The notes beneath the pieces are model-generated. The model saw only the letters and a program-made list of their open reading frames with translations, ran no database searches and had not been told where the DNA came from. A program made the translations under genes and the position numbers. 64,000 nucleotides of DNA, taken from the NCBI GenBank assembly GCA_965112735.1, contig OZ218955.1, positions 310,001 through 374,000 of the forward strand. Direction: 5' to 3'. Within the stretch, counting starts at the first letter, position 1. Each line of letters starts with the position of its first letter. Positions 37,301-45,221 of the stretch are shown in pieces. Origin of the DNA: Phaeosaccion multiseriatum (Eukaryota; Ochrophyta, other classes).

Positions 37301-40071
37301 AGGGCCGGGCCCCGCCTCCGCCGAGTGGGAAGGTGCATCTCTTTCGAGCTCAAGATGTCGCTACTCGAAGATGCACTGAGGCAGACGGGCTATGTAGGAC
37401 CGTGTGTAAGTGTGCGCCTTGACCACCACCTCAAGTTGACGAGTCTGGACAGAGAGGAGTCGGACCCTGCAGTGTCGCAGGTGGGTTAGGGAGGTTACTA
37501 CGTGCAGTTGGGTCACACCTCTGTCTGTCCTGACACCCCCCTCTCTCCTGTCCTGACAACCCTTACAGTGCATCTTCGTGCAGGCGTTTCATCAGTTACA
37601 CTTCAGACCGCCACACGTGCTGCGTCTCAATCAGGTCCGTCCCCATATTTCTGTCTCGCTAACGCACTCACTCGCTCACTTACTCACTCACTCACTCACT
37701 CAATCACTCACTCACTCACTCACTCACTCACTCACTTCCTTACTCCCTCCCTCACTCACTCACTCACTACTCACCCCCTCACTCACTCACTCACTCACTC
37801 ACACGCTCACTCGCTCTCTTCTCATTCACTCACTCACCCACCGAAACACACACCCACGCACTCCCCCCCTCACCCACGCACTCCCCCCCTCACCCACGCA
37901 CTCCCTCCCTCACTCACTCACTCCCTCACTCACTCCCTCCCCCACTCACTCCCTCACTCACTCACTCACTCACTCCTTCACTCACTCACTCACCCCCTCA
38001 CTCACCCCCTCACTCCCTCCCTCACTCACTCACTCCCTCACCCTCACTCACTCACTCACTCACTCACAGGTTGCCGGCAAGGTGTTCGACGTGTCCTTCC
38101 AGGGAGAGAGCGGCATCGACGCTGGAGGAGTGTTCCGAGATGCCATCACAGAGATGGTTGAGGACCTTCACAGCCCCTCCCTACACCTGTTGGTGCTCTG
38201 CCCCAACGGGAGGAGCCAGTTGCAAGTCAACGCGGATCGCTACATCCCCTCTCCGGAGTGTACCTCCCCACTGGCCATTCAGCAGCTCGAGTTTGTGGGT
38301 GAGTGGGGTGGATGGCAATGGATGGCAGGGAAGGAGGGAGGGGTTGCCAAGACTCGAGCGTAACCAAACGCTTTGTTCTGTCATCTGATGACTGTCCTCC
38401 CCAAACACACACTCCTGCTCATGCTCCTCCTTCTCCTCCCCCCCATCCACTGCCATCCGCGGTCCAACCTCAGGCAAGCTGCTCGGCATGAGTCTCCGCA
38501 CCAAGGCCACGCTCCCGTTCTGCTGCCCTCAGCTGCTGTGGCGGGGACTGCTGGGGCACGAGCTCTCGTTGGATGACCTCGCTTCGGCTGACACAGGAGC
38601 CGCACACCTCATTGAGGCGCTGAGGGACGAGGATATGACTCAAGGTGAGAGGGAGGGAGGGAGGGAGGGAGGGAGGGAGGGAGGGAGGGAGGGAGGTAAA
38701 CACCATATCAACCTGCGAACGTGAAACGGCCCCTTTACCTAACGTATAGCCTGACTTATGTATTTATCACTTGTGTGTGTTCTGTCTATCCCCGGGCTCC
38801 TCACCCATATGCCGACGAGATACTCCTCCTAACCCATATACCTTTCCCTATCCTTCCATCTCCACCCCCATCACCATCCTCATGTGCCTACAGAGGCCTT
38901 CGATGCCTCGTACGGAGATGCGCTGACCTTCACCGCCACCGGAACAACGGGTAAGGTCACAGAACTCATCCCGGGGGGCGCGACCGTCCCGGTGACCTTT
39001 AGCAACCGACAAGACTACAGCCGCAGGGTGGAGGCGTTCCGCGTGACGGAGCTGGACAGGCAGATCGCGGCCATGAGAAGGGGGCTCGGGACCATCGTGC
39101 CGCTGCGGCTGCTCGAGCTCTTCACTTGGCATCAGGTGGGTGCGTGGGTGGGTGGTGGTGTATCAGATCTAAGTCTCGCGGCGGTTTCATAAATAGACCT
39201 CAACGCTCCCTTCGATCAATACCAGCCAGCGGAGGATCACCCACAGCAAGAGGCGGACAATGAGTAGTAGTACTTAAGAGAGGATGGGTTGGTGCTACAC
39301 CCTCCGTCTACTGCCATCTGTCTCTGCCACGACGTGTTGCTAATAGTGAAGAATCTCTGACCATGTCTTTCCGCCCGCGCCCCCCACTAACGCTTGCTGG
39401 GCCCCACTCCCTGACTTACCAACTTGTTAGGTGGAGGTGCTGTGCGCAGGCCAGCCCGACATTGACCTCGTGCTGCTGCAAGAGCACACGGACTATCGCG
39501 GCTACAGCAAGGAGAGTCCCACGGTGCAGCGCTTCTGGGCGGTGATGGAGGGCTTTAGCAGCCACGAAAGGAGTCAGTTCATACGCTTCGTGTGGGGCAG
39601 GAGCAGGCTTCCTCCACGTGGCAGGCCGTGGCCACAGCGGTTCAAGGTGCATAAGATGCAGAGGTGCGTGCGTTGGTTATTCAAAGGATGTAGCTGTAAA
39701 GAGGTGTGTGTGTTGGTGATTCAAAGGATGTAGCTGTAAAGAGGTGTGTGTGTGGTATGGTATGTGTTACCAGGTTCATGCAATGGTGTAGCGATGTACA
39801 GGCGGCGCGTGCGTGCTTGTGTTGTTGTTGCAAGTTACTCAATGAAAGGGCACCTTACCCCCCTTTCTTTGGGCGCGACTTTCCTGATTTGTTCGCTCCC
39901 TCCCGACCCGTCTCCCGACCCATCATCATCAGGTGTTCGGACGCCACTCTACCGGTGACGCACACGTGCTTCTTTAGCATCGAAATCCCGGACTATAGCT
40001 CAGAGCGAGTGCTGAGGGAGCGGCTCAGGACGGCGCTGAACTATGGAGTAGGGGGCATCCTCAACGCGTGA
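405..40071 (+). CDS. Giant multidomain HECT-type E3 ubiquitin ligase
   Basis: Predicted to transfer ubiquitin to substrates through a C-terminal HECT domain. Exons by GT-AG and phase: 405-1454, 1713-1892, 2064-2216, 2398-2655, 3250-3462, 3791-4092, 4427-5795, 6002-7833, 8111-8297, 8517-9851, 10082-10898, 11181-11496, 11604-11964, 12300-12809, 13150-14781, 15016-20424, 20600-21335, 21603-22320, 22496-22621, 22915-23028, 23255-23617, 23951-26509, 26687-28777, 29196-29437, 29715-29817, 30596-30827, 31033-33204, 33377-34037, 34263-36987, 37181-37480, 37569-37634, 38070-38298, 38474-38644, 38894-39135, 39431-39663, 39933-40071. They sum to about 30.1 kb, near 10,050 codons, far above most HECT ligases. 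Phases join at every junction; the only break is inside the 21603-22320 exon. The architecture recalls HERC1/HECTD4-class ligases, but the discoidin array is extra. Acidic, Gly-rich and Gln-rich linkers separate the domains. The start is uncertain because position 403 resembles an acceptor. One gene rather than several is supported by the unbroken phase chain. Confidence 0.88.
1499..1549 (+). repeat. (GTT)n microsatellite in intron 1
   Basis: About 16 GTT units in the first traced intron of the giant ligase (1455-1712), followed by a short duplicated TGGGTGGGCAT unit. Confidence 0.9.
2656..2957 (+). repeat. (TGAG)n tract beginning at a splice donor
   Basis: About 300 bp of near-perfect TGAG units begin directly at the GTGAGT donor after the exon 2398-2655. 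Nearly every unit recreates a GTGAGT donor-like hexamer, all in one 4-nt register. Confidence 0.95.
4427..4960 (+). other. SPRY-like domain 1 of the giant ligase
   Basis: The exon opens with FVSLPVTLDHGMAMWEM and continues through an LLLGL strand, then GDVLRFVVNADAGTMTVEL and CQPAVGFRGD. The 'GD.L...v..d.gT...' step followed by a hydrophobic 'P.v.f' strand is the usual SPRY/B30.2 pattern. SPRY domains generally bind protein partners. The family is inferred from pattern only. Confidence 0.5.
6538..7487 (+). repeat. Coding CAG and GAG repeats in the giant ligase
   Basis: A (CAG)n run at 6538-6591 encodes poly-Gln. (GAG)n runs at 7135-7170 and 7430-7487 encode poly-Glu. All lie within the exon 6002-7833 and keep the reading frame. 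Confidence 0.9.
9226..10126 (+). other. SPRY/concanavalin-like domain 2 of the giant ligase
   Basis: The segment spans the intron at 9852-10081. It includes NLALLYLPNEG, WENLGVGEHTFQIQVLADE, GDMVTMTVAVTHT, VSFAVNGQSQGLVGEW and, after splicing, RTLVPVVVLYN. A 'GD.v.m.v' strand, a '...VNG' hairpin and a 'l.P.v.l' strand suggest a second SPRY-like beta-sandwich. The repeat-rich inserts make its borders approximate. Confidence 0.45.
10660..11940 (+). other. SPRY domain 3 of the giant ligase
   Basis: This is the clearest SPRY domain of the protein. It reads VSMCVGVTDAP, then HGWGLLNSG, then GDVVTVVLDVSAGTLAYKLNG split across an intron, then CGVAFGPP and LLYPCVSLREPGDSVRLSS. 'GWGL', 'GD.V.v.ld...GtL.f..NG..gvAF' and 'lyP.vsl...gd.v' are the standard SPRY landmarks. 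It is assembled from the exons at 10082-10898, 11181-11496 and 11604-11964. Confidence 0.7.
11965..12132 (+). repeat. (CTAC)n-rich intron
   Basis: The intron after AAAG|GTACCT is built of imperfect CTAC/CTACC units up to about 12132. The next exon starts near 12300. Confidence 0.85.
16138..17300 (+). other. Laminin-G/concanavalin-like domain of the giant ligase
   Basis: The pattern is TLTAWVRPQSS, then HHVIASGEWAHVAVVL, then AQVYVNGSHAEQHTFNL, then a PPCWQIGMA strand, GFKGFVAHVCVWGTALTG and finally LLSYWPL. 'tv.aWv.p', 'W.Hvavv', 'vyvnG', 'f.G.v..v.vw..al' and 'l..yWpl' are the features of Laminin_G_3-type jelly rolls. It lies inside the single 5.4-kb exon 15016-20424. Confidence 0.65.
18116..18210 (+). 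repeat. Coding GGA/GGT repeat, poly-Gly
   Basis: An imperfect GGT/GGA run inside the 5.4-kb exon of the giant ligase encodes a glycine linker after the PGG motif. Confidence 0.85.
21335..21425 (+). repeat. (TATG)n intronic microsatellite
   Basis: ATGT/TATG units begin at the GTATAT donor of the intron 21336-21602. Confidence 0.9.
21723..22180 (+). other. Two adjacent UBA-like domains of the giant ligase
   Basis: The first (21723-21840) reads LSMLGFELPICVKSLELNG followed by AAEWLLSGQ. The second (22045-22170) reads LVLITNVPPKLCFRALEMF followed by ASVNWLLDTG. Both have the UBA three-helix pattern 'L..mGf....c..AL...g....A..WLL', normally a ubiquitin-binding fold. They lie in different reading frames on either side of the frame break at 21930-22008. 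Confidence 0.65.
23618..23681 (+). repeat. (GAGT)n tract at a splice donor
   Basis: The intron after CTGGCAG begins GTGAGTGAAT and continues as about 14 GAGT units, the same pattern as the intron at 2656. Confidence 0.92.
26521..26571 (+). repeat. (GGGA)n intronic repeat
   Basis: GGGA units lie close to the GTAAGG donor of the intron 26510-26686. That intron is 177 nt long and stays open in the flanking reading frame. Confidence 0.9.
29010..29125 (+). repeat. (GACT/GATT)n intronic repeat
   Basis: ACTG units drifting to ATTG units in the intron 28778-29195 of the giant ligase. Confidence 0.85.
29196..29817 (+). other. CUB-like domain of the giant ligase
   Basis: The exon begins VRESLHPYFPV, continues with a strand ending LRVHFDPRCRTH, then DPLFLRVAG, then NRFFFKFSS and, after an intron, HGWGYRFSVVP. 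The order 'ESpHpY... l.v.FDp.c.t... D.L.f......f.f.f.s....gWGYrF...p' matches a CUB-like module that I associate with ZZEF1, MYCBP2 and HECTD4-type proteins. Function unknown. Confidence 0.55.
29958..30590 (+). repeat. Intronic pyrimidine repeat of CCTCCGT then CCTC units
   Basis: About 630 bp within the intron 29818-30595. The first part is built of CCCTCCGT/CCGT units; the rest is almost pure CCTC with a few CTAC units near the acceptor AAAAG. It is almost all C and T on the + strand. Open frames across it (poly PSLPPS or GREGGREGG) are artefacts. Confidence 0.95.
32684..32888 (+). repeat. Coding GAA/GGA repeat, Lys/Glu-rich tract
   Basis: (GAAGAA)n then (GAGGAG)n within the exon 31033-33204 encodes a poly-Lys run followed by a long poly-Glu run. 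The frame is kept through the tract into a following APQLTIRV segment. Confidence 0.9.
33180..34620 (+). other. Second pair of UBA domains of the giant ligase
   Basis: Domain 3 joins 33181-33204 to 33377 onward and reads VQQMADLGMDAEWCRAALRR then ATGYLFDH. Domain 4 (34495-34617) reads LSQMTAMGLDVEWARASLRR then AVEFCFSND. 'L.eMG.d...c..AL.....d...A..yLf.h' is a textbook UBA. A long poly-Gly tract (33607-33720) lies between the two. Confidence 0.8.
33607..33720 (+). repeat. Coding (GGA)n poly-Gly tract
   Basis: About 38 GGA-type codons lie between two UBA domains of the giant ligase, followed by an Ala/Gly/Glu-rich linker. Confidence 0.9.
34984..35032 (+). repeat. Coding (GGA)n poly-Gly tract
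   Basis: About 16 GGA codons in the exon 34263-36987 of the giant ligase. Confidence 0.9.
35570..36455 (+). other. Sixth, isolated discoidin-like domain of the giant ligase
   Basis: It reads GSGAIGDDQL, then GWVAGESNAEQWLQVDL, a LTGLALQGG turn, FNIRVSEDGRRWAVVG and, after a (GGA)n poly-Gly insert, GIVARFVRICPTRWPG and LCLRLELFG. The order of elements matches the five-domain array about 9 kb upstream. The segment just before it (35130-35540) may be another beta-rich unit that I cannot name. Confidence 0.7.
36095..36192 (+). repeat. Coding (GGA)n poly-Gly insert in discoidin domain 6
   Basis: About 32 GGA codons separate the WAVVG strand from the closing ARFVRICP strand of the sixth discoidin-like domain. 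Confidence 0.9.
37655..38068 (+). repeat. (CACT)n-rich intron ending at an acceptor
   Basis: About 410 bp of CACTCACT/CCCTCACT units fill the intron 37635-38069 and run directly into the acceptor CACTCACAG. This is the reverse complement of the TGAG donor repeats. Confidence 0.93.
38645..38697 (+). repeat. (GGGA)n at a splice donor
   Basis: The intron after CTCAAG begins GTGAGAGGGAGG and continues as (GGGA)n. Confidence 0.9.
39672..39750 (+). repeat. Two tandem 40-bp units in the last intron
   Basis: The unit GTTGGT(T/G)ATTCAAAGG, followed by ATGTAGCTGTAAAGAGGTG, occurs at 39672-39710 and 39712-39750 with one internal difference. It lies just after the donor of the intron 39664-39932. Confidence 0.9.
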
Positions 40072-40418
40072 TGGAGGGAGGGGAGGAAGTAAGTAAGTGA
40101 GTAGAGTGAGTTGAAGTGAGTGGAGTGGGGTGATTTGAGTGAATGAGTTGATGTGAGTGGAGTGGGTGATTTGTAGTTTGTGTGAGTGCGTTGATGTGAG
40201 TGGAGTGGGTGGTTTGTGTGAGTGCGTGGGGTCTCGTAGCCCGCTGTGGGGAGAGACGACAGAGAAGGGAGGGACACAAGAGAGAGTAGGGCAGAGAGCA
40301 AGAAAGCGAGAGGACAGAAGCAGAGCGAGGGTGGGAGGGGGGAGAGGATTGGGGCGGGGCTGAGAGTACCAGCTTCGCTCCATCGAGAGGAGGGTCTTGA
40401 GGGGGCTATTATATATAC

Positions 40419-40453
<35 letters not shown>

Positions 40454-40903
40454 TATATATATATAATATATATATTATATATATATAATTTATATTATAT
40501 ATATATAATTTATATATATATATATATAAATTACTATAAATTATTAAATATGTATATATATATAATTATATATATATATTATATATATATGTACTTTGTG
40601 TAGTGTAGTTAAATCGCAAAAAAAAAAGAATCTGTCCATCTCCTGGCCCCGAGCCCAGAAGGCGGTGTCGTGCCCCTCCCCCGCAGCCACACGCCCCCTA
40701 TCCTGTGCCCTCCTCTGAGGCGCGTGGGAATTGTACTCCACAGCCAACCAACCAACCAGCCAAACCGCAGCGGCGGGGTGGGGAGTCACAGGCTGTCTCG
40801 ATGGGAGAGTTGGTTCTTCGCTAGCCCCACCGCCCGCCGTTGAGAGGGGTCAAGGTACAAAAAATAAAAGAGTCTGTAAGGACTACGATTGCCCGATACC
40901 GAC
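40072..40903. other. Intergenic stretch between ligase and methyltransferase genes
   Basis: Positions 40090-40230 carry GAGT/GAGTG and GTTTGTGTGAGTG repeats after the ligase stop codon. Positions 40410-40593 are an almost pure TA tract. Positions 40604-40903 presumably hold the promoter and leader of the methyltransferase-like gene. No gene seen; a YIYIYI-type open frame across the TA tract is an artefact. Confidence 0.7.
40410..40593. repeat. AT-rich (TA)n island
   Basis: About 185 bp composed almost only of A and T, mostly alternating TA with a few AATT interruptions, in an otherwise GC-rich window. It is self-complementary throughout. Confidence 0.95.
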
Positions 40904-41827
40904 ATGGACAGGTGCCGGGTCTTCTTGGCTCTTTTGGGAGGATTGTCGTTGGCGTCTACAGCAGTGGCAGTCGCAGTAGCAGCACGAGTAGAATCGTCGA
41001 CCTTCAGCCTTGAGCTCGAGAGCCCAGAGGCAAGCCTGTGCCACAGCGCAGAGGCTCTCATCACCGCGAGACTCACTGTAGTGGGGGAAGCCGAGGGCAG
41101 TGGCGAGGGGAAAGGAGGGCCTGTCCCTGGCTTCGTATGCTTCAAACTAGACGGCGGCGATCCCGGATGTCTACCCGCCTCCCAGCTAATGGAGCTGAAA
41201 GAGGGGGGGGGTCTTGCGAGGGCGAACGCAGGCGTTGGCCAAGACCAGGACCGCGACCACCCACCTTCGCAGCAGCAGCAGCAGCAGCAGCAGCAGCGGG
41301 GAGCCAGCGGCTCAATCACAGCCGCTGACCTAGCCCAAGGGTGCCACATGGTGGAGGCCTGGTGGCAGCGTTCCGGCGGACGGGAGGAGCAGGATGAACC
41401 GATAAGAAGCGCCAGGAGTAGTACCAGCAGCGAGAGAAGTAGTGTCGTCCGGCGGCTGTTCGAAGTCGGTGCGTGCAACCTCACTTACAAGCGGATGCGG
41501 CTGCTGTAGCGCCCCCCCCCCTTCTCTCTCTGTGTGTGAGCGCGCGTCGTGTGTAGTGTGTGTGTGTGTGTGTGTGTGTTTGTATACGCTTACAAACTGC
41601 TGCTATTGCGCCCCCTTGGCTGCCTCTCGCACCCCCGCTCGCTTGTTATGATGGCCCCTAATACCCCATCCCCGGCCATCCCCTGACTGCCATCCCCTTA
41701 TCAACTGCCATCGACTGCTCAAGTTCGCCAACGCGAACCTCTGCCCTAACCCCTTTCCAATAAGACGAAAACCCTCTCGTCTCGATCTAATCTATTTTCC
41801 ACTGCCCCTCCTCTCGCGCTCTCTCGC

Positions 41828-41869
<42 letters not shown>

Positions 41870-43240
41870 TCTCTCTCTCCCTCTCTCTCTCTCTCCCTCT
41901 CTCTCTCTCTCTGTGTGTGTGTGTGTATGTGTCTCGATCTTCCCTCAGGAGATGAAGGGCTGGGGGCGTGTTTCGAGGCCTGTCAAGCTCCACTCTTCCG
42001 CTCGCTTCTCCTCCCCGCTCCCACCGATAATGAGGAGACGGCAGGAGGACCCAAGGGAGGGCAAGAGGGAGGGCCCAACAGAGGCCCCAGCCAGTCCGCC
42101 TGGGGGGGGGGTGGTACGAGTGTGACGTTTCCGACGGAACAGATTGTTGTGACGTCTCCCAGGATGGGGCAGAGACTTGCTCCAAAGGTGGATGTGCTCG
42201 TGGCGGTGAAGACAATCCCACCGATGATGGCCCTGGCAGCAGCAGCAGCAGTTGGTGATACAGGAGGAAGAGGAGAAGGGGAAGGGGACAGGGCTGTGGA
42301 GGAGGAGAGTGAGGCGGATAACAACAACAACAACAACAACAACAACAGTATCTTTTGGAAAACGAGCCAAGTCTGCATTCGCGTGTTCGATTCCTCCTCG
42401 CGGCACTTAGTGGGCGCCGCCTGCGGAGAGCAAGAGGACATGGTGCTCTCAAATCTGCCCTCGGGGGGGTACTTGATGCAAGCCACCTGGAAGGTGACGG
42501 CAGGGGCGGAGGGAGGGGAGCAGGGGGGAGGAGGGGGGAGGGGAGGGGAGAGAGGGGAGGGAGAGGGGGAGGAGCGGGTGGTGGCAGCGTCTGCGGAGGT
42601 TTCGTTCGAAGTGATGGACTTGGGAGGAGGGGACGGAGGTTTCCGAGTGGAGGAGGGAGAGGAGGCGAGGAGAGCGAATGCCGACACGGCAGACGGCAGT
42701 ACGAGTGGCAGTACGAGTGGCAGTACGAGTGGCAGTACGAGTGGCAGTACGAGTGGCAGTACGAGTGGCAGTACGAGTGGCAGCAGCAGGAGCGGTAGTA
42801 GCACCGCTGATGAAGGTTCGGCAGCGGGGATGGAAGAAGAGGCGGAGGCTGGGGCGTGCCAACCCTCGGGAGTAGAGGAAGGGTTCGATGCGTTGAGCTA
42901 CAAGAGAGAGGAGGGTTTCCGCCAGATCTACTCCAAAGGCCACTGGAGCGAGGATGGAGGAAGATCGGGCCAAGGCTCCACTCTTGAGGTGAGGGGGTTC
43001 ACAGGTGGCGCCTTTGGGTGGCCCTTGGGGTGTTGGTGCTACACTGACAGAGAAACTGGTGTTAGGTCGTTAACCTGCGTCGTGCCCTGCCTGCCTAAGT
43101 TCCCGGTTAGTCGCATACTCCTGCCATCTGAGAGTCCGAGCTTCCCTTCGTCACATACTCACTAACCCCTGCCCCCCCTCCTCGTGGTCATTCTGCAACA
43201 CCGTCTTCTGCCTTTGAACCAAACCAAACCAACCACCACC

Positions 43241-43305
<65 letters not shown>

Positions 43306-44509
43306 AAAAGGCGTCCTCGAAGGATCGATCCACCATCCTGCACATCATGACGCGGCTGGGCCTGTCCTCTCTACTCGATGCGGGGTGTGGGGCCATGCAC
43401 TGGCAGCCGCTGCTCATGGAGGCATTCAAGGCATACGAGCAGAGGGACCAGCAAGAGGCATATGGGCAGCAGGACCAGAACCAGGCAAATGAGCAGGGCA
43501 TGTTGGAGGCACAAGGGTATTATGGGCAGGAGGAACGAGGAGGGCTGCGCTACCACGGGGCGGACATTGTGCCGGAGCTCATCTCAAGACATGAGAGGAG
43601 CTTCAAGCACGAGCAGGCATGGAGCTTCTCCGTGCTAGACTTGGCCAGGGGACCCATCCCACACGTACGTAAGGGCTCGTAAGACTGTTTGTATAGGGCT
43701 GTTCGGGAGATTTTTCGTGAGGCTGTTCGTAAGCGTGTGTGAGGGACGGGAAGGAAGGAGGGAGGGAGGGATGGATGGATGAAGGGAAGGAGCAAGGAGG
43801 GAGGGAGGGGGTGGGGGAGGGAGGGACGGAGATAGGTAGGTAGGTAGGTAGTAGGGAGGGAGGGAGGGATATGAGGCAGGGAGGGAGGGAGGGATGGGAG
43901 GCAGGCAGGGAGGGAGGGTGGGGAGGCGAAACACAGTGCCGGCCGGGGAGGAGCGAGAGCGTAAAGTATCATGTGTGCGTGAGCGCCGCCTGAAACCCTC
44001 CTCTTTAGTCTTGTCTAGCACAATCCTCCTACCGAATGCATTCTAACTGGTATGTAACCCCTCCCCCGAGTGCCCTCTAAGTACGCTCAACTGAACTGTA
44101 CTCAAACTGGAACTGCACACTGAACTGTACTCAAACTGGAACTGCACACTGAACTCTACTCAAACTGGAACTGCACACTGAAATCTACTCAGGGCTTCGA
44201 GATGGTTCTGTGCCGCCACGCCCTCTTTCACAACACCAACGCTGCCGTCAGCGGCGTCCTACAGGGGGTGTCAAGAGCCGCTGCAGCAGTTGGTGATACA
44301 GTGGAGCAGGGGGTTGGGTTGAAGTGGTTCCTGGCCACCACGGTGAGGATAGGGACAGGGGCAGCAGGTGGTGATACAGCAGCGGCGGCAGCTGTGATGG
44401 AGATAGAACGGTGCAACGCGACCTTGGGAGGAGTGCTCAACGCAGACATGGCCATCGGTACAGACGGGTAAGGACGGGACTCACAGATGGAGCAAGTCGC
44501 ATCGCATGC

Positions 44510-44551
<42 letters not shown>

Positions 44552-44832
44552 GCACGCACGCACACACACACAGGCGTGCCATGGACTTCGGTGGATACCG
44601 GCCTGTGGCACTGGAGCTGCCGCCCTTCAATCTTCCGCCGCCGGTCTACTTCAGAGAGGACGGCACAACTGATGGTGTTGTATCACCAACTGCTGAGGAT
44701 GGAGGGGGGGGTGGGTGCTCGACCATGGTGCAGGGGTTGGGTCTCTGGCGCATTCCCTTTTCAAATGGCGACGATGGCAGCGATTATGTGGATGTGGAGA
44801 GTGCTGCTGCTGCCCTCCTGCTTCGGGATTGA
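40904..44832 (+). CDS. Secretory SAM-dependent methyltransferase-like protein
   Basis: Exons 40904-41468, 41949-42988, 43311-43664, 44193-44467 and 44574-44832 join in phase into about 830 residues. The start is the ATG of MDRCRVFLALLGG, which begins a hydrophobic signal-type segment ending around AVAVAA, so entry into the secretory pathway is likely. The third exon holds the Rossmann motif LLDAGCGAMHW and the acidic turn YHGADIVPELI. Later exons give VLCRHALFHN, KWFLATTV, GGYRPVALELPPFNLPPP and LGLWRIP, which resemble a family of uncharacterised class I methyltransferases. The N-terminal half has no assignable domain and contains poly-Gln (41271-41297), poly-Asn and the 12-bp repeat at 42695-42785. 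The substrate cannot be inferred. Confidence 0.75.
42695..42785 (+). repeat. 12-bp coding minisatellite, seven to eight copies
   Basis: Near-perfect units of AGTACGAGTGGC within exon 2 of the methyltransferase-like gene encode a run of STSG units. The unit-to-unit identity suggests recent tandem expansion. Confidence 0.93.
43232..43308 (+). repeat. (ACC)n then (AAC)n repeat before a splice acceptor
   Basis: ACC units switch to AAC units and end in AAAAAAG at 43310, where the next exon (ASSKDRSTILHIM) must begin to keep phase. The intron therefore has no pyrimidine tract at its 3' end. Confidence 0.85.
44097..44192 (+). repeat. Three tandem units of about 31 bp ending at an acceptor
   Basis: The unit ACTCAAACTGGAACTGCACA plus a short tail is repeated three times. 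The last copy runs into CTACTCAG, the acceptor of the exon starting at 44193. Confidence 0.9.
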
Positions 44833-45221
44833 GGAGGAGTAGCAGTTGGTGATACAGCAGAGGGATGCGCGCAGTCGAAGGAAGAATAGGCATGAATACC
44901 TGGGGGCTTGCCGATCCTAAATACCCCGCGCCCGCCAACTAGCGCCCCACACTCGTTCTCTTTTTTAACTGCTGTACTCTTGGATTGGTCGTATCTGCTT
45001 AACCCGCAATGAAACAGAACCGAGAATGGAAAACGCCGCTTGCTCATACCGTATCAAACAACAAAATTGAGTTCCTGACCCTGACCCTGACCCTAACCCT
45101 GACCCTAACCCTGACCCTGACCCTGATCGTGACTCTGACCCTAACCCTGACCCTAACCGTAACCCCGACCCTGACCCTAAACCTTCACACATCACCCCCC
45201 CCCCGTCCATTGCCATCCCTC
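44833..45221. other. Convergent 3' intergenic region with telomere-like repeats
   Basis: It lies between the stop codons of the methyltransferase-like gene (+) and the zinc-finger gene (-). It contains a family-A motif at 44841 just after a stop codon, a degenerate telomere-like tract at 45072-45181 and a family-B motif at 45205. No gene seen. Confidence 0.7.
45072..45181. repeat. Interstitial telomere-like tract (CCCTAA/CCCTGA)
   Basis: About 18 hexamers of ACCCTA or ACCCTG type with a few substitutions (GATCGT, GACTCT, AACCGT). The complement contains many TTAGGG units interleaved with TCAGGG. The repeat sits internally between two genes, not at a sequence end. Confidence 0.85.

Larger units (their letters stand above)
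37569..40071 (+). other. Catalytic HECT domain of the giant ligase
   Basis: Spliced reading gives VFDVSFQGESGIDAGGVFRD, then IQQLEFVGKLLGMSL, then LLELFTWHQVEVLCAGQP, then FWAVMEGFSSHERSQFIRFV, then LPVTHTCFFSIEIPDYSS. These are standard HECT landmarks: the GiDaGG N-lobe entry, the 'f.GkllG.al' helix, 'F..v...fs..er..Fl.FvwGrsrLP' and the catalytic loop. The thioester cysteine codon is at 39967-39969, about 34 residues from the C-terminus and within the expected 'LP..HTCfn.l.lP.Ys' setting. The domain appears intact and probably active. Confidence 0.93.

Noticed and set aside
37655-38068. CRISPR-like array
   Set aside because: A simple CACT microsatellite in a nuclear intron, without distinct spacers.
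405-40071. Splitting the ligase into several separate genes
   Set aside because: Every intron junction examined preserves phase, and no promoter-like gap larger than an ordinary intron is seen; kept as one gene pending transcripts.
40397-40603. Open frame encoding YIYIYI
   Set aside because: Produced by the TA island.
44514-44573. Poly-His/Thr frame across the (CA)n tract
   Set aside because: It is the intron preceding the last methyltransferase exon; the phase-correct acceptor is at 44573.
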